Below are positions 42,678-54,497 of a stretch of DNA of 64,000 nt, in pieces. The stretch is from the NCBI RefSeq assembly GCF_951230155.1, contig NZ_CATNVD010000020.1:1-64000 (forward strand). The letters are read 5' to 3'. Under the pieces are notes generated by a model. That model was not told where the DNA came from. It searched no databases and worked only from the letters and a program-made list of their open reading frames with translations. Numbering within the stretch: the first letter of the stretch is position 1; the number at the start of each line of letters is the position of its first letter. The translations under genes and the position numbers were made by a program. Source of the DNA: Parablautia sp. Marseille-Q6255. GTDB lineage: Bacteria > Bacillota > Clostridia > Lachnospirales > Lachnospiraceae.

Positions 42678-45600
42678 ATGGAGAAAAACAGGATACGTCC
42701 TATTACAAATGGTAAAGGATTTCGTATGAGTTACTCGCGGCAGAAAGAGGTTCTCGAAATGCCGAATCTTATTGAAGTTCAGAAAGACTCTTATCAGTGG
42801 TTTCTGGATGAGGGACTCAAAGAAGTCTTTGATGATATCTCACCGATTGAAGACTACAGCGGCAAGCTGAGCCTTGAGTTTGTGGATTTTAAATTGTGTG
42901 AGGACGATAAAAAATACTCGATTGAGGAGTGTGTGGAGCGTGATGCCACGTATGCCGCACCGCTGAAGGTCAGAGTACGTCTTCGCAATAAGGAGAATGA
43001 CGAGATAAGCGAGCATGATATTTTCATGGGTGATCTTCCGCTGATGACCGCGACAGGTACGTTCGTGATCAATGGAGCGGAGCGTGTTATTGTCAGCCAG
43101 CTTGTGCGTTCTCCGGGTATCTATTATGCGATCGCCCATGATAAGCTGGGCAAGAAGCTGTATTCCTGTACCGTGATTCCGAACCGCGGCGCTTGGCTTG
43201 AATATGAGACAGACTCCAATGATGTTTTCTATGTGCGCGTTGACAGGACGAGAAAGGTACCGGTTACGGTTCTGATTCGTGCACTCGGTATCAGTTCTAA
43301 TGCAGAGATTATAGATCTGTTCGGCGAGGAGCCGAAGATCGTGGCGACACTGGCAAAGGATACTTCCGAGAATTATCAGGAAGGTCTTCTTGAACTGTAT
43401 AAGAAGATCCGTCCGGGTGAGCCGCTTGCAGTAGAGAGCGCTGAGAGCCTCATTATGAGTATGTTCTTTGACCCGCGCCGCTATGATCTGGCGAAGGTGG
43501 GAAGATACAAGTTCAATAAAAAGCTGCTGCTGCGCAACCGCATCACAGGTCATATACTCGCAGAGGATGTCATTGATATGACAACCGGCGAGATCATCGC
43601 GCAGGCCGGCACAGAGGTGACGCGCGAGATGGCCGATGAGATCCAGAACGCAGCGGTTCCGTACGTGATGATCCGTACGGAGGAGCGCGACGTAAAGGTT
43701 CTCTCCAGCATGATGGTAGATCTGCGCAGCTATGTGGACTGCGATCCGCATGAGCTTGGCATTACAGAGTTAGTATACTACCCGGCTCTCGAGAAAATAC
43801 TGGAAGAAAATGACAATGCAGATGATATCAGGGATGCTATCAGAAAATCAGTGCACGAGCTGATTCCGAAGCACATCACAAAAGAGGATATCATCGCTTC
43901 TATCAACTACAATATCCATCTGGAGTACGGCATCGGAAATGACGATGATATCGACCATCTCGGAAATCGTCGTATCCGTGCGGTGGGCGAGCTTTTGCAG
44001 AACCAGTACCGCATCGGTCTGTCCAGACTGGAGAGAGTCGTACGCGAGCGTATGACGACACAGGAGATCGAGGGGATCTCCCCGCAGTCTCTGATCAATA
44101 TCAAGCCTGTGACAGCAGCGGTAAAGGAGTTCTTCGGTTCTTCCCAGCTGTCTCAGTTCATGGATCAGAACAACCCGCTTGGTGAGCTGACGCACAAGAG
44201 ACGTCTCTCCGCTCTGGGACCGGGTGGTCTGTCCAGAGACCGTGCAGGATTCGAGGTGCGAGACGTACATTATTCCCACTATGGAAGAATGTGCCCGATC
44301 GAGACTCCTGAGGGACCGAACATCGGTCTGATCAACTCACTGGCTACGTATGCAAGAATCAATGAGTACGGCTTTGTAGAGGCGCCGTACCGCAAGATAG
44401 ATAAAACAGATCCGAAGAATCCGCGCGTCACAGAAGAGGTTGTTTACATGACAGCGGACGAAGAGGATAATTACCATGTAGCGCAGGCGAACGAGGCGCT
44501 GGATGAGGAAGGACATTTCATCCGTAAAAATGTTTCCGGTCGTTACCGCGAGGAGACACAGGAGTACGAGAGAAGCATGTTTGATTACATGGACGTCTCT
44601 CCGAAGATGGTATTCTCTGTCGCTACGGCGCTGATCCCGTTCCTGGAGAACGATGATGCGAACCGCGCTCTGATGGGATCGAACATGCAGCGTCAGGCGG
44701 TGCCGCTTCTTAAGACAGAGGCGCCGGTTGTCGGTACAGGTATGGAGGTCAAGACGGCAGTCGACTCCGGAGTCTGCGTGCTTGCAAAGCATGCAGGTGT
44801 GGTAGAACGCTCCGAGTCCAACCGGATCATTGTAAAGACAGACGATGGTATGAGAGATGAGTATCATCTGATGAAGTTCGTACGAAGCAACCAGAGCAAC
44901 TGCTACAATCAAAGACCGATCGTCTTTAAGGGCGAGCGCGTGGAGCAGGGCCAGGTGATCGCGGACGGAGCGTCTACGTCAAACGGCGAGATCGCGCTCG
45001 GAAAGAACCCGCTGATCGGTTTCATGACCTGGGAGGGTTACAACTACGAGGATGCCGTCCTTTTAAGTGAAAAGCTTGTCATGGATGATGTGTATACATC
45101 TGTTCATATTGAAGAATACGAGGCGGAGGCGCGTGATACAAAGCTCGGACCGGAGGAGATCACAAGAGATGTTCCGGGTGTCGGCGATGATGCGCTCAAG
45201 GATCTCGATGAGAGAGGTATCATCCGCATTGGAGCAGAGGTACGTGCAGGAGATATTCTGGTCGGAAAGGTGACTCCGAAGGGAGAGACAGAGCTTACGG
45301 CGGAGGAGCGTCTGCTGCGTGCGATCTTCGGCGAGAAGGCGCGCGAGGTAAGAGATACTTCTCTGAAGGTGCCGCACGGCGAGTACGGTATCGTTGTAGA
45401 CGCAAAGGTATTTACACGCGAGAATGGCGATGAGCTGGCTCCGGGAGTAAATCAGGCGGTCCGCATTTACATTGCTCAGAAGAGAAAGATCTCTGTCGGA
45501 GACAAGATGGCCGGCCGTCACGGAAACAAGGGTGTCGTTTCCCGTGTGCTTCCGGTAGAGGATATGCCGTTCCTTCCGAACGGACGTCCGCTTGATATCG

Positions 45601-46520
45601 TGCTGAACCCGCTGGGCGTGCCGTCCCGTATGAATATCGGACAGGTGCTTGAGATCCATTTAAGCCTTGCTGCAAAGGCGCTCGGCTTTAACGTGGCTAC
45701 GCCGGTATTCGATGGAGCGAACGAGAACGATATTATGGACACTTTGGATCTTGCGAATGATTACGTAAATCTTGAGTGGGAAGAATTTAAAGAAAAGCAC
45801 GGAGACGAGCTGCTTCCGGAGGTCCTGGATTATCTGTATGAGAACAGAGATCACAGAGCGCTGTGGAAGGGCGTGCCGATCTCCAGAGATGGTAAGGTGC
45901 TTCTGCGCGACGGCCGTACGGGCGAGTATTTCGACAGCCCGACAACGATCGGACACATGCATTATCTGAAGCTGCACCATCTGGTAGACGATAAGATCCA
46001 CGCACGTTCTACAGGTCCGTACTCACTTGTTACGCAGCAGCCGCTGGGCGGTAAGGCACAGTTCGGCGGACAGCGTTTCGGAGAGATGGAGGTATGGGCG
46101 CTTGAGGCATACGGCGCATCCTATACCCTTCAGGAGATCCTGACTGTGAAGTCGGATGACGTGGTCGGACGTGTGAAGACCTATGAAGCGATCATCAAGG
46201 GTGACAATATCCCGGAACCGGGTATTCCGGAATCCTTTAAGGTACTTCTCAAAGAGCTTCAGTCTCTCGGACTGGACGTCAAGGTATTGCGGGAGGACAA
46301 TACAGAGGTAGAGATCATGGAGACTGCCGATTACGGCGAGACAGATCTTCGCTCTGTGATCGAGGGCGACCGCAGATACCGTGATAAGGAAGAGGACTCT
46401 CTTGGCAACTACGGCTTCAGCCGCCAGGAATTTGAAGGCGAGGAGCTGGTCGATGTGGAGGAAGACAGCGACGAAGACTTTTTGGAAGAAATGGAAGAAA
46501 CTTTTGACGACGAAGAGTAA
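42678..46520 (+). CDS. rpoB: DNA-directed RNA polymerase subunit beta
   Basis: A full-length 1,280-residue RpoB. The rifampicin pocket reads [17 protein letters not shown], then [20 protein letters not shown], with the common resistance positions (Asp516, His526 and Ser531 in E. coli numbering) unchanged, so target-based resistance is not predicted. Other landmarks are [29 protein letters not shown] and [24 protein letters not shown]. The C-terminal tail is acidic ([14 protein letters not shown]). ATG 42678 has AGAGGTGA upstream. rpoC follows 21 bp later. The usual rplJ-rplL neighbours are not immediately upstream; an IS30 and a surface protein gene stand there instead. Confidence 0.98.
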   Translation: MEKNRIRPITNGKGFRMSYSRQKEVLEMPNLIEVQKDSYQWFLDEGLKEVFDDISPIEDYSGKLSLEFVDFKLCEDDKKYSIEECVERDATYAAPLKVRVRLRNKENDEISEHDIFMGDLPLMTATGTFVINGAERVIVSQLVRSPGIYYAIAHDKLGKKLYSCTVIPNRGAWLEYETDSNDVFYVRVDRTRKVPVTVLIRALGISSNAEIIDLFGEEPKIVATLAKDTSENYQEGLLELYKKIRPGEPLAVESAESLIMSMFFDPRRYDLAKVGRYKFNKKLLLRNRITGHILAEDVIDMTTGEIIAQAGTEVTREMADEIQNAAVPYVMIRTEERDVKVLSSMMVDLRSYVDCDPHELGITELVYYPALEKILEENDNADDIRDAIRKSVHELIPKHITKEDIIASINYNIHLEYGIGNDDDIDHLGNRRIRAVGELLQNQYRIGLSRLERVVRERMTTQEIEGISPQSLINIKPVTAAVKEFFGSSQLSQFMDQNNPLGELTHKRRLSALGPGGLSRDRAGFEVRDVHYSHYGRMCPIETPEGPNIGLINSLATYARINEYGFVEAPYRKIDKTDPKNPRVTEEVVYMTADEEDNYHVAQANEALDEEGHFIRKNVSGRYREETQEYERSMFDYMDVSPKMVFSVATALIPFLENDDANRALMGSNMQRQAVPLLKTEAPVVGTGMEVKTAVDSGVCVLAKHAGVVERSESNRIIVKTDDGMRDEYHLMKFVRSNQSNCYNQRPIVFKGERVEQGQVIADGASTSNGEIALGKNPLIGFMTWEGYNYEDAVLLSEKLVMDDVYTSVHIEEYEAEARDTKLGPEEITRDVPGVGDDALKDLDERGIIRIGAEVRAGDILVGKVTPKGETELTAEERLLRAIFGEKAREVRDTSLKVPHGEYGIVVDAKVFTRENGDELAPGVNQAVRIYIAQKRKISVGDKMAGRHGNKGVVSRVLPVEDMPFLPNGRPLDIVLNPLGVPSRMNIGQVLEIHLSLAAKALGFNVATPVFDGANENDIMDTLDLANDYVNLEWEEFKEKHGDELLPEVLDYLYENRDHRALWKGVPISRDGKVLLRDGRTGEYFDSPTTIGHMHYLKLHHLVDDKIHARSTGPYSLVTQQPLGGKAQFGGQRFGEMEVWALEAYGASYTLQEILTVKSDDVVGRVKTYEAIIKGDNIPEPGIPESFKVLLKELQSLGLDVKVLREDNTEVEIMETADYGETDLRSVIEGDRRYRDKEEDSLGNYGFSRQEFEGEELVDVEEDSDEDFLEEMEETFDDEE

Positions 46521-46541
46521 CGTGTGAAAGGAGTACCATCA

Positions 46542-49500
46542 ATGCCAGAGACAACAAACAATGAGGCATATCAGCCGATGACGTTTGATGCGATCAAGAT
46601 CGGCCTTGCATCTCCGGACAAGATCAGAGAATGGTCTCACGGAGAGGTAAAGAAGCCGGAAACTATAAATTACCGTACATTAAAGCCGGAGAAGGAGGGA
46701 CTTTTCTGCGAACGCATTTTCGGACCGAGCAAGGACTGGGAGTGCCACTGCGGAAAGTACAAAAAGATCCGTTATAAAGGCGTTGTGTGCGACCGCTGTG
46801 GAGTAGAAGTGACGAAGGCTGCCGTGCGCCGTGAGCGTATGGGGCATATCGAGCTTGCCGCACCGGTCTCCCATATCTGGTATTTTAAGGGCATCCCTTC
46901 CAGAATGGGTCTGATACTGGATCTTTCCCCGCGTACACTGGAGAAGGTTCTGTATTTTGCAAACTATATCGTGCTGGATCCGGGGACAACGGATCTGCAC
47001 TACAAGCAGGTGCTCACAGAGCGTGAGTTCCAGGAGGCACGCGAGAAATGGGGCAGCAGCTTCCGCGCCGGCATGGGCGCCGAGTCGATCAAGGAGCTTC
47101 TGGAAGCGATCGACATGGAAAAAGAGGCTGCAGAGTTAAAGCGCGGACTCAAGGAATCCACCGGACAGAAGCGGGCAAGGATCATCAAGAGACTTGAGGT
47201 CGTAGAAGCATTCCGCGAATCCGGCAACCGCCCGGAGTGGATGATCATGACGGTCATCCCGGTCATTCCGCCGGATCTGCGTCCGATGGTACAGCTCGAC
47301 GGAGGACGTTTCGCTACGTCTGACTTAAATGACCTGTACCGCCGTATCATCAACAGAAACAACCGTCTGAAAAGACTGCTGGAGCTTGGCGCTCCGGATA
47401 TCATCGTCCGCAACGAGAAGCGTATGCTGCAGGAGGCGGTCGATGCGCTGATCGACAACGGCCGCCGCGGCCGTCCTGTCACAGGACCGGGCAACCGCGC
47501 TCTGAAATCCCTGTCTGACATGCTCAAGGGTAAGTCCGGACGTTTCCGTCAGAACCTGCTCGGCAAGCGTGTTGACTATTCCGGACGTTCCGTTATCGTC
47601 GTAGGACCGGAGCTTAAGATCTATCAGTGCGGTCTGCCAAAGGAGATGGCGATCGAGCTGTTTAAGCCGTTCGTTATGAAAGAGCTTGTAGCCAACGGTA
47701 CATCGCACAACATTAAAAATGCAAAGAAGATGGTAGAGCGTCTGCAGCCGGAGGTGTGGGACGTACTCGAGGAAGTCATCAAAGAGCATCCGGTTATGTT
47801 AAACCGTGCTCCTACACTGCACCGTCTTGGTATTCAGGCATTTGAGCCGATCCTCGTAGAGGGTAAGGCGATCAAGCTGCATCCGCTCGTATGTACAGCG
47901 TTCAACGCCGATTTCGACGGAGACCAGATGGCTGTACATCTTCCGCTGTCCGTAGAGGCTCAGGCAGAGTGCCGCTTCCTCCTGCTTTCTCCGAACAACC
48001 TGTTAAAGCCGTCTGATGGAGGTCCGGTTGCCGTTCCGTCTCAGGATATGGTACTTGGTATCTACTATCTGACGCAGGAGAGACCGGGCGCGCTTGGCGA
48101 GGGCAAGTTCTTCAAGAGCGTAAATGAGGCGATCCTCGCATATGAGAACAAGGCGGTCACACTGCAGACGCGCATTAAGGTGCGGATGCAGAAGAAGCTT
48201 GAGGATGGTACAGTGATCTCTGATGTCGTAGAGTCTACACTGGGCCGCTTCCTCTTCAATGAGATCCTTCCGCAGGATCTTGGCTTTGTGGATCGTACGA
48301 TCCCGGGCAATGAGCTCAAGCTTGAGGTTGATTTCCTGGTAGGAAAGAAGGGCCTGAAGCAGATCCTTGAGAAGGTCATCAATACACACGGCACGACAAA
48401 GACGGCCGAGGTGCTTGACCTGATCAAATCAACCGGATACAAGTATTCTACAAGAGCAGCGATGACGGTATCTATTTCGGATATGACCGTGCCGCCGGAG
48501 AAGCCGCAGCTGATCCAGAAGGCACAGGATACGGTTGACCGTATCACACGCAACTACAAGCGTGGTCTTATCACAGAAGAAGAGCGTTACAAAGAAGTCG
48601 TTGAGACATGGAAAGAGACAGATGATATCCTGACGAAAGCCCTGCTTGACGGACTTGACAAATACAACAATATTTACATGATGGCGGACTCCGGTGCGCG
48701 TGGTTCTGACAAGCAGATCAAGCAGCTTGCCGGTATGCGTGGTCTGATGGCAGATACGACCGGTCACACGATCGAGCTTCCTATCAAGTCAAACTTCCGT
48801 GAAGGTCTTGACGTACTGGAATACTTCATGTCTGCGCATGGTGCGCGTAAAGGTCTGTCCGATACGGCTCTTCGTACAGCGGACTCCGGTTACCTGACAA
48901 GACGTCTCGTAGACGTATCTCAGGAGCTGATCGTGCGCGAGATCGACTGCTGTGAGGGCAGAGACGAGATCCCGGGCATGTATGTACAGTCATTTACTGA
49001 CGGCCGTGAGGAGATCGAAAATGTTCAGGAGCGTATCACGGGAAGATTCTCCTGTGAGACGATCAAAGATAAAAATGGCGAAGTGATCGTAAAGGCAAAC
49101 CATATGATCACACCGAAGCGTGCGGCGCGTATCATGAAGGATGGCGTGGATGCGGAAGGAAAGCCGTATCAGAAGATCAAGATCCGTACGATCCTGACCT
49201 GCCGCTCTCATGTCGGCGTCTGCGCAAAATGCTACGGCGCAAACCTGGCTACCGGCGAGCCGGTACAGGTAGGTGAATCTGTAGGTATCATTGCAGCACA
49301 GTCGATCGGTGAGCCGGGTACGCAGCTTACGATGCGTACGTTCCATACAGGCGGTGTTGCCGGTGGAGATATCACACAGGGTCTTCCCCGTGTCGAGGAG
49401 CTTTTTGAGGCGAGAAAGCCGAAGGGTCTTGCGATCATCACAGAGATCGCAGGTGTGGCTACGATCCGCGATACGAAGAAGAAGCGTGAGATCATCGTAA

Positions 49501-50282
49501 CAAATAATGAGACAGGAGAGTCAAAGACATACCTGATCCCATATGGTTCCAGGATCAAGGCTGTCGATGGCGCTTATCTGGAAGCCGGAGATGAGCTGAC
49601 AGAAGGTAGCGTGAATCCGCATGACATCCTCAAGATCAAGGGTGTAGAGGCGGTTCAGGACTATATGCTGCGCGAAGTACAGCGTGTATACCGTCTGCAG
49701 GGTGTTGAGATCAACGACAAGCATATCGAGGTGATCGTGCGCCAGACACTCAAAAAGATCCGCGTAGAGGACAATGGCGATACGCAGTTCCTTCCGGGTA
49801 CGCTCGTGGATATTCTGGACTTTGAGGATGAGAATGAGCGGATGATCGCAGAGGGCAAGCAGCCGGCAGAGGGCAAACGTGTCATGCTCGGTATCACAAA
49901 GGCTGCGCTTGCGACAAACTCCTTCCTGTCTGCAGCGTCCTTCCAGGAGACGACAAAGGTACTGACAGAAGCAGCGATCAAGGGTAAGGTGGATCCGCTG
50001 ATCGGTCTGAAGGAGAATGTTATTATCGGTAAGCTGATTCCGGCTGGTACTGGTATGAGACGTTATCGCGATGTTCAGATCGATATTTCCGGTACGGATG
50101 ATTACAAGTATGATCTTGCCAATGCCAGAAAGAAGCTGGAGGAAGAAAAAGAGCAGGAGCTGCTCGACGAGCTGATCGATGATCCGGAGCTGCCGGAGGA
50201 GAATCTGGAAGCAGATGTCCAGGATGATATTCTGGAGGAGGATGCAGAGGAGATCCTGATCGGCGAAACGACAGAGGAATAA
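46542..50282 (+). CDS. rpoC: DNA-directed RNA polymerase subunit beta'
   Basis: A full-length 1,246-residue RpoC. The N-terminal zinc site is [20 protein letters not shown]. The catalytic Mg-binding Asp triad is in [19 protein letters not shown], followed by trigger-loop and bridge-helix regions ([19 protein letters not shown]). The second zinc site is around [13 protein letters not shown], with [21 protein letters not shown] after it. ATG 46542 with AAAGGAG is preferred to GTG 46524. A strong terminator follows, and the usual rpsL-rpsG-fusA genes are not next in line. Confidence 0.98.
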   Translation: MPETTNNEAYQPMTFDAIKIGLASPDKIREWSHGEVKKPETINYRTLKPEKEGLFCERIFGPSKDWECHCGKYKKIRYKGVVCDRCGVEVTKAAVRRERMGHIELAAPVSHIWYFKGIPSRMGLILDLSPRTLEKVLYFANYIVLDPGTTDLHYKQVLTEREFQEAREKWGSSFRAGMGAESIKELLEAIDMEKEAAELKRGLKESTGQKRARIIKRLEVVEAFRESGNRPEWMIMTVIPVIPPDLRPMVQLDGGRFATSDLNDLYRRIINRNNRLKRLLELGAPDIIVRNEKRMLQEAVDALIDNGRRGRPVTGPGNRALKSLSDMLKGKSGRFRQNLLGKRVDYSGRSVIVVGPELKIYQCGLPKEMAIELFKPFVMKELVANGTSHNIKNAKKMVERLQPEVWDVLEEVIKEHPVMLNRAPTLHRLGIQAFEPILVEGKAIKLHPLVCTAFNADFDGDQMAVHLPLSVEAQAECRFLLLSPNNLLKPSDGGPVAVPSQDMVLGIYYLTQERPGALGEGKFFKSVNEAILAYENKAVTLQTRIKVRMQKKLEDGTVISDVVESTLGRFLFNEILPQDLGFVDRTIPGNELKLEVDFLVGKKGLKQILEKVINTHGTTKTAEVLDLIKSTGYKYSTRAAMTVSISDMTVPPEKPQLIQKAQDTVDRITRNYKRGLITEEERYKEVVETWKETDDILTKALLDGLDKYNNIYMMADSGARGSDKQIKQLAGMRGLMADTTGHTIELPIKSNFREGLDVLEYFMSAHGARKGLSDTALRTADSGYLTRRLVDVSQELIVREIDCCEGRDEIPGMYVQSFTDGREEIENVQERITGRFSCETIKDKNGEVIVKANHMITPKRAARIMKDGVDAEGKPYQKIKIRTILTCRSHVGVCAKCYGANLATGEPVQVGESVGIIAAQSIGEPGTQLTMRTFHTGGVAGGDITQGLPRVEELFEARKPKGLAIITEIAGVATIRDTKKKREIIVTNNETGESKTYLIPYGSRIKAVDGAYLEAGDELTEGSVNPHDILKIKGVEAVQDYMLREVQRVYRLQGVEINDKHIEVIVRQTLKKIRVEDNGDTQFLPGTLVDILDFEDENERMIAEGKQPAEGKRVMLGITKAALATNSFLSAASFQETTKVLTEAAIKGKVDPLIGLKENVIIGKLIPAGTGMRRYRDVQIDISGTDDYKYDLANARKKLEEEKEQELLDELIDDPELPEENLEADVQDDILEEDAEEILIGETTEE

Positions 50283-50319
50283 ACAGCCAGCGTCGGATGA
50301 CAATAAAAAAGATATAGTT

Positions 50320-50365
50320 CAGGGGGCTTCCGCTTTACGATATACGGTAAAGCGGAAGCCCCCTG
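50320..50365 (+). terminator. Strong terminator after rpoC
   Basis: A 19-bp perfect stem, CAGGGGGCTTCCGCTTTAC (50320-50338) with its complement at 50347-50365, and an 8-base loop. AAAAAA precedes and ATTACTTTT follows, so it may also serve the convergent VanZ gene. Confidence 0.88.
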
Positions 50366-50393
50366 ATTACTTTTCAGCATATTTATCATATGG

Positions 50394-51434
50394 TCAGGAA
50401 TGCGAAGAATCGTTATGTGATTTGCGTTCTGCTTTTTGTTCCTTCAAATCGTGCATCAGCTTTTTCAGAGATAAATCTTCAGAAAGCCGGTCAGAGGATT
50501 CACGCTCTGGTCTGCGGTAAGGCGGCTGTGTCGGAGCGTAATAACCGCCAGGATTGCCATAGCCGTCAGGAGCGTCGTAGCCGCCAGGATTGCCATAGCC
50601 GTCAGGAGCGCCGCAGCCGTTTGGACTGCCATAGCCGTCAGGAGCGCCGTAGCCGTTTGGACTGCCATATCCGCCAGGAGCGCCGTAGCCATTTGGACTG
50701 CTATAGCCGCCAGGAGCGCCGTAGCCATTCGGAATGCCATAGCCATCTGGAGCACCGCTGCGGGTCTGTCTGTTTTTTCTGGAAAAACGTTTTTTCTTGT
50801 CTGTGCTGTCGCCGGATGTGCCGTATGGCGGATAATAGGATACTGGCTGTGCGTCAGCGTTCCCGCCGTATGGTGCATTTGGATAGGGCGGATACGGATA
50901 AGGCGGAGCCTGGTACGGCGGAACTTCTGCGTATGCCTTCTTTTTCTTTCCGAACGGACGGAAAATGGTCTTGCGCCCGGTCCATCCGATGATCCGTACC
51001 AGGATGATCCCCCAGAATACGCCGAAGGAATCGATCAGCACATCACGTTTGGACGGCCCGCGTCCTGCGACGTAGGACTGGTGGTATTCGTCTCCGCAGG
51101 CAAAGGCGACGCAGAGAAAACCGGCGACAAGCATCAGCCAGATGCCGCGCAGTCCATATACATACAGCGGAAAGGAGACTGCCACAGCCAGCGCAAAGTA
51201 TTCTGTCATGTGAGCAATTTTTCGAATCACTCCATGAAAACGTACGGCTAGACTGTCGATCTCCCATGGCTCAAAGTCTGCTCCGAGTATTTCCCCGCCT
51301 ACCTCGACCAGCTTGTAGCTCACCTTGTAGCTTAGCTGGGATGATGTAGTTCCGTCCTGTGCGGAAAAGGTAAAGATCATATACATCAGACACAGAGCAG
51401 GCAGGAATGAAAGTGGTTTTAATAATTTGATCAT
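50394..51434 (-). CDS. VanZ-like membrane protein with a Gly/Tyr/Pro repeat tail
   Basis: A 346-residue protein. Residues 1-150 form a VanZ-like domain with about four membrane helices and the motifs [25 protein letters not shown] and [25 protein letters not shown]. VanZ itself gives low-level teicoplanin resistance, but most relatives have unknown roles. From about 165 the protein is hydrophilic: a Pro/Tyr-rich part ([15 protein letters not shown]), then about a dozen units of [12 protein letters not shown] type, then a charged helix ([17 protein letters not shown]). The tail is probably disordered. ATG 51434 with AAGGGAG upstream is used. Confidence 0.83.
   Translation of the reverse strand: MIKLLKPLSFLPALCLMYMIFTFSAQDGTTSSQLSYKVSYKLVEVGGEILGADFEPWEIDSLAVRFHGVIRKIAHMTEYFALAVAVSFPLYVYGLRGIWLMLVAGFLCVAFACGDEYHQSYVAGRGPSKRDVLIDSFGVFWGIILVRIIGWTGRKTIFRPFGKKKKAYAEVPPYQAPPYPYPPYPNAPYGGNADAQPVSYYPPYGTSGDSTDKKKRFSRKNRQTRSGAPDGYGIPNGYGAPGGYSSPNGYGAPGGYGSPNGYGAPDGYGSPNGCGAPDGYGNPGGYDAPDGYGNPGGYYAPTQPPYRRPERESSDRLSEDLSLKKLMHDLKEQKAERKSHNDSSHS
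50525..50760 (-). repeat. Short tandem repeats coding Gly-Tyr-Gly-x-Pro units
   Basis: On the plus strand, units related to CCAGGAGCGCCGTAGCCATTTGG, about 27-30 bp long, recur some eight times. All keep the reading frame of the VanZ-like gene. Confidence 0.8.
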
Positions 51435-51547
51435 AATCATACTCCCTTACATAGATCTGCTGTAGATCTGCCTGTTAATATGCAGTTGCTCCGGCATCGG
51501 GACGCGGACCTTGCGGACCTCCTGTGCGCGGATGCCAGGTTTCCGAT

Positions 51548-51576
51548 ATTGTATCATTGCCCCATTTGTCTGTCCA
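51548..51576 (-). promoter_or_regulatory. Promoter of the VanZ-like gene
   Basis: On the minus strand, TGGACA (51576-51571), 17 bp, TACAAT (51553-51548). The leader of about 110 nt contains a GGCATC/GATGCC inverted repeat and two AGATCTG copies. Confidence 0.6.
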
Positions 51577-51879
51577 GTGATTTAAGGAATTTATAAGAAG
51601 AGAGGCGGAAAAACAGGAAAAAGAAGCGGTAGAAAAACTAAGATAAAATCGACAGCTTTGTTCCGGATTATGCAAAAGAACAGGACTAAAATTCCGAATG
51701 ACAAAAGAAAAGGGGAGAAGAAACCGTTATAATAACGAAAACAGATAAAAAGAAGGAGAAAAAGTATTCAAACTGTACAAAAAGAGCAATTTTTTTAAAC
51801 CCTTGGGCAATTTCCCATAATGAAATACAGTGCAGGGGTGTTTATAATGGAAACCAGATAAGACAAGGAGGAAACGTGT
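51577..51879. other. Intergenic region before the sugar ABC operon
   Basis: No gene is seen. TATAAT at 51843-51848 lies 32 bp before the ATPase start, but no good -35 box lies upstream of it, which suggests a promoter that needs an activator such as the AraC-type protein at 55642. Confidence 0.4.
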
Positions 51880-53382
51880 ATGAGGAGCGTGCTTGAGTTT
51901 AAGAATATCTCAAAGTATTTTCCCGGTGTAAAAGCGCTTGATGATATTTGTTTTAAAGCGTATGGCGGAGAAGTACTTGCGTTTCTGGGTGAGAACGGGG
52001 CAGGAAAATCTACCCTCCTGAAGGTGCTAAACGGCGACTATCAGCCGACAAAGGGTGAATATCTGTTAGATGGTGTTCAGAAGCATTTTCATTCTCCTCA
52101 TGAGGCGATCCAGGAAGGGATCAGTGTTATTTATCAGGAGCGCCAGATCCTGCTCGAGCTGAGTGTGGCAGAAAACATTTATCTCGGACGTATGCCGGTC
52201 AACCGCTTCGGGATCATTGACACGGCAAAGGCCAATCAGATGGCGAAGGCGATCATTGATGATTTCGGACTTCCGATCTCTCCGACAACAAAGGTAAAGG
52301 ATCTCAGCATCGCATATCAGCAGATGGTAGAGATCATGAAGGCATACAGCCGTGAGAATCTAAAGGTCATCTGCTTCGATGAGCCGACCGCAAGCTTAAG
52401 TGATGCAGAGATCGACAGCTTATTTGAAATCATCGAAAAACTGAAAAAGCAGGAAAAGATCATCATTTATGTTTCACACCGTATGAAAGAGATCCAGCAG
52501 ATCGCGGACAAGGTGGCGATCTTTAAGGATGGGCGGTATGTGGATACCGTAGTGACAAAAGAGGTGCCGGAGCAGCAGCTGATCAAGATGATGGTCGGAC
52601 GTGATCTGGGCGATATATTTGAGAGCCTCGACCGCAATAAGGAGATAGGAGATGTGCTCCTTGAGGTGAAGGAGGTATCTTCTGATTACGTTAAGCCGGT
52701 ATCCTTTACACTGCATAAGGGAGAGGTCCTGGGATTTTCCGGACTGGTCGGCGCAGGCAGGACAGAGCTGATGCGTGCGATCATAGGCGCAGATAAGATG
52801 CGCACCGGAGAGGTATGGCTTGAGGGAAAAAAGATTGTGAACCGGTCTCCGAAGGAAGCGGTGGAAAATGGCATCGTTCTGGTGCCGGAGGACAGAAAGC
52901 TGCAGGGGATCCTCGGCAATTTAAGTGTTGCCGGGAATATCAATATCTCGCTGCTGGATAAGAATTCCAATAATCTGGGAGTGATCAGTTCCGCGAAGGA
53001 AGCACAGGCAGCAGCGAAGGGCATCGCGGATTTCAAGATCAAAACACCGTCTCCGGACAAAAAGATCGTAGAGCTCTCCGGAGGAAACCAGCAGAAGTGT
53101 ATTGTAGCGAGATGGATCGCGACAAATCCCAAGGTACTCATCCTCGATGAGCCGACAAAGGGAATTGACGTCGGGGCAAAGTCGGAGTTTTACAATATGA
53201 TCTGCGAATTTGCAAAACAGGGGCTTGGCGTGATACTGATCTCTTCGGAGCTTCCAGAGGTGATCGGTCTTTCGGACCGGATCATCGTCATGAGGTCGCT
53301 GCGCGTATCCGGCGAGGTGAGCAGGGAAGAGGCAACGGAGGATAAACTGTTAAGTCTTGGAATGATGGGGGATGAAGCGTAA
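51880..53382 (+). CDS. Sugar ABC importer ATP-binding protein (RbsA/MglA/AraG type)
   Basis: A 500-residue ATPase with two fused nucleotide-binding domains, as in the ribose, galactose and arabinose importers. The first has Walker A GENGAGKSTLLK and Walker B VICFDEPTASLSD; the second has a degenerate P-loop (GLVGAGRTELMRAIIG), signature LSGGNQQKCIVARW and Walker B VLILDEPTKGIDVG. Its last base overlaps the permease start (TAATG). With the permease and the binding protein it forms a CUT2-type pentose/hexose importer. Confidence 0.92.
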   Translation: MRSVLEFKNISKYFPGVKALDDICFKAYGGEVLAFLGENGAGKSTLLKVLNGDYQPTKGEYLLDGVQKHFHSPHEAIQEGISVIYQERQILLELSVAENIYLGRMPVNRFGIIDTAKANQMAKAIIDDFGLPISPTTKVKDLSIAYQQMVEIMKAYSRENLKVICFDEPTASLSDAEIDSLFEIIEKLKKQEKIIIYVSHRMKEIQQIADKVAIFKDGRYVDTVVTKEVPEQQLIKMMVGRDLGDIFESLDRNKEIGDVLLEVKEVSSDYVKPVSFTLHKGEVLGFSGLVGAGRTELMRAIIGADKMRTGEVWLEGKKIVNRSPKEAVENGIVLVPEDRKLQGILGNLSVAGNINISLLDKNSNNLGVISSAKEAQAAAKGIADFKIKTPSPDKKIVELSGGNQQKCIVARWIATNPKVLILDEPTKGIDVGAKSEFYNMICEFAKQGLGVILISSELPEVIGLSDRIIVMRSLRVSGEVSREEATEDKLLSLGMMGDEA

Positions 53383-54377
53383 TGGAAAACAAAGAAAAGA
53401 AAAATATACTCAGTTGGATCGGCGGGGATAAGTTGATTCTGATCATTGCAAATATTGTTGTATTCGTCTTATTCACCTGTCTGAACAGAAACTTTATGAC
53501 GCTCCAGAATATGATGAACCTGCTCGTGGCGGCATCGCTTGTCGGCATGGTGGCAGTGGGGCATACATATCTGATCATTGCAGGACAAAACGACCTGTCT
53601 CCTGGTTCGCTGGCAGCTTTTGCAGGGACGCTGGTTGCGCTTCTTCTGAGTATGGGCGTGCCGTTTGTGCTGGCAGTGGTGATCACACTGGCAGCCGGTG
53701 TACTTGTAGGACTGTTCAATGCATGGATGGTCAACTGTATTAAGCTGGAAGCATTTATCGCAACACTTGTCACACAGTCCGTTATCCGCGGATTTGCCTA
53801 TATTATCTGTGATGGAAAGCCGGTCGCAGTCAGCAACCAGACCTTTATCGCGCTTGGCAAGCTTCGGATCGCGGGAGTCCATATTTCGGTATGGCTGATG
53901 ATCATTTCCTTTATCGTATTTGGCTTCATCCTTGCAAAGACCAAATTCGGACGGAGCGTGTATGCGATCGGAGGAAGCACAGAGGCAGCAAGACTTGCAG
54001 GCTTAAATCCGAGAAAGATCATCCGTACCTGCTTCGTACTGATCGCTGTACTGACCTCCCTTGGAGGAATCATTTTTGCGGCACGTATGAATTCCGGCCA
54101 GCCGGCAGCCAATGTCAACCTTGAGTTCGATGCGATCACGGCGGTTATCCTCGGCGGCGTATCCTTTGCAGGCGGCGTCGGCAGTATGTTCGGCACGGTG
54201 CTGGGCGTGATCCTGATCCAGGCTTTCAACACAGGTCTGATCATGGTAAATGTGCCGACCTTCTGGCAGTATGTAGCGCGCGGCGCTCTGCTTTTGTTCG
54301 CTCTGACCTCGGATTACATCCGTAAGCAGAGAAGAGAGAAAGAGCTTCTGGAAGCAAGCATGAGAAATATCAAATAA
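53382..54377 (+). CDS. Sugar ABC importer permease (RbsC type)
   Basis: A 331-residue inner-membrane permease with about eight to ten helices. The family pattern is clear: AGQNDLSPGSLAAFAGTLVALLL, GLFNAWMVNCIKLEAFIATL, ARLAGLNPRKIIRTCFV (coupling loop) and DAITAVILGGVSFAGGVGSMFGTVLG. It is translationally coupled to the ATPase gene. A 120-bp gap with regulatory-looking repeats separates it from the binding protein gene. Confidence 0.92.
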   Translation: MENKEKKNILSWIGGDKLILIIANIVVFVLFTCLNRNFMTLQNMMNLLVAASLVGMVAVGHTYLIIAGQNDLSPGSLAAFAGTLVALLLSMGVPFVLAVVITLAAGVLVGLFNAWMVNCIKLEAFIATLVTQSVIRGFAYIICDGKPVAVSNQTFIALGKLRIAGVHISVWLMIISFIVFGFILAKTKFGRSVYAIGGSTEAARLAGLNPRKIIRTCFVLIAVLTSLGGIIFAARMNSGQPAANVNLEFDAITAVILGGVSFAGGVGSMFGTVLGVILIQAFNTGLIMVNVPTFWQYVARGALLLFALTSDYIRKQRREKELLEASMRNIK

Positions 54378-54448
54378 CGGCCCTAAACGGCAATCAGCAT
54401 GTAGAATGAAATCTACAGATAAATCTACAGATCATTCACAGAACCCTT

Positions 54449-54464
54449 TCACACGGACGTGTGA
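54449..54464. repeat. Palindrome between permease and binding-protein genes
   Basis: TCACACG-GA-CGTGTGA, seven-base arms with a two-base centre, 34 bp before the binding protein start. Just upstream, ATCTACAGAT occurs twice (54411 and 54423 region). It may be an operator, or a short hairpin protecting the more abundant binding-protein mRNA. Confidence 0.5.
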
Positions 54465-54497
54465 GGATATAAAAACAAATTCAAGGAGGAACGTAAC

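Noticed and set aside
51475-51675. 66-codon minus-strand frame upstream of the VanZ-like gene
   Set aside because: It overlaps the promoter and hairpin leader of the VanZ-like gene and lacks a start signal.
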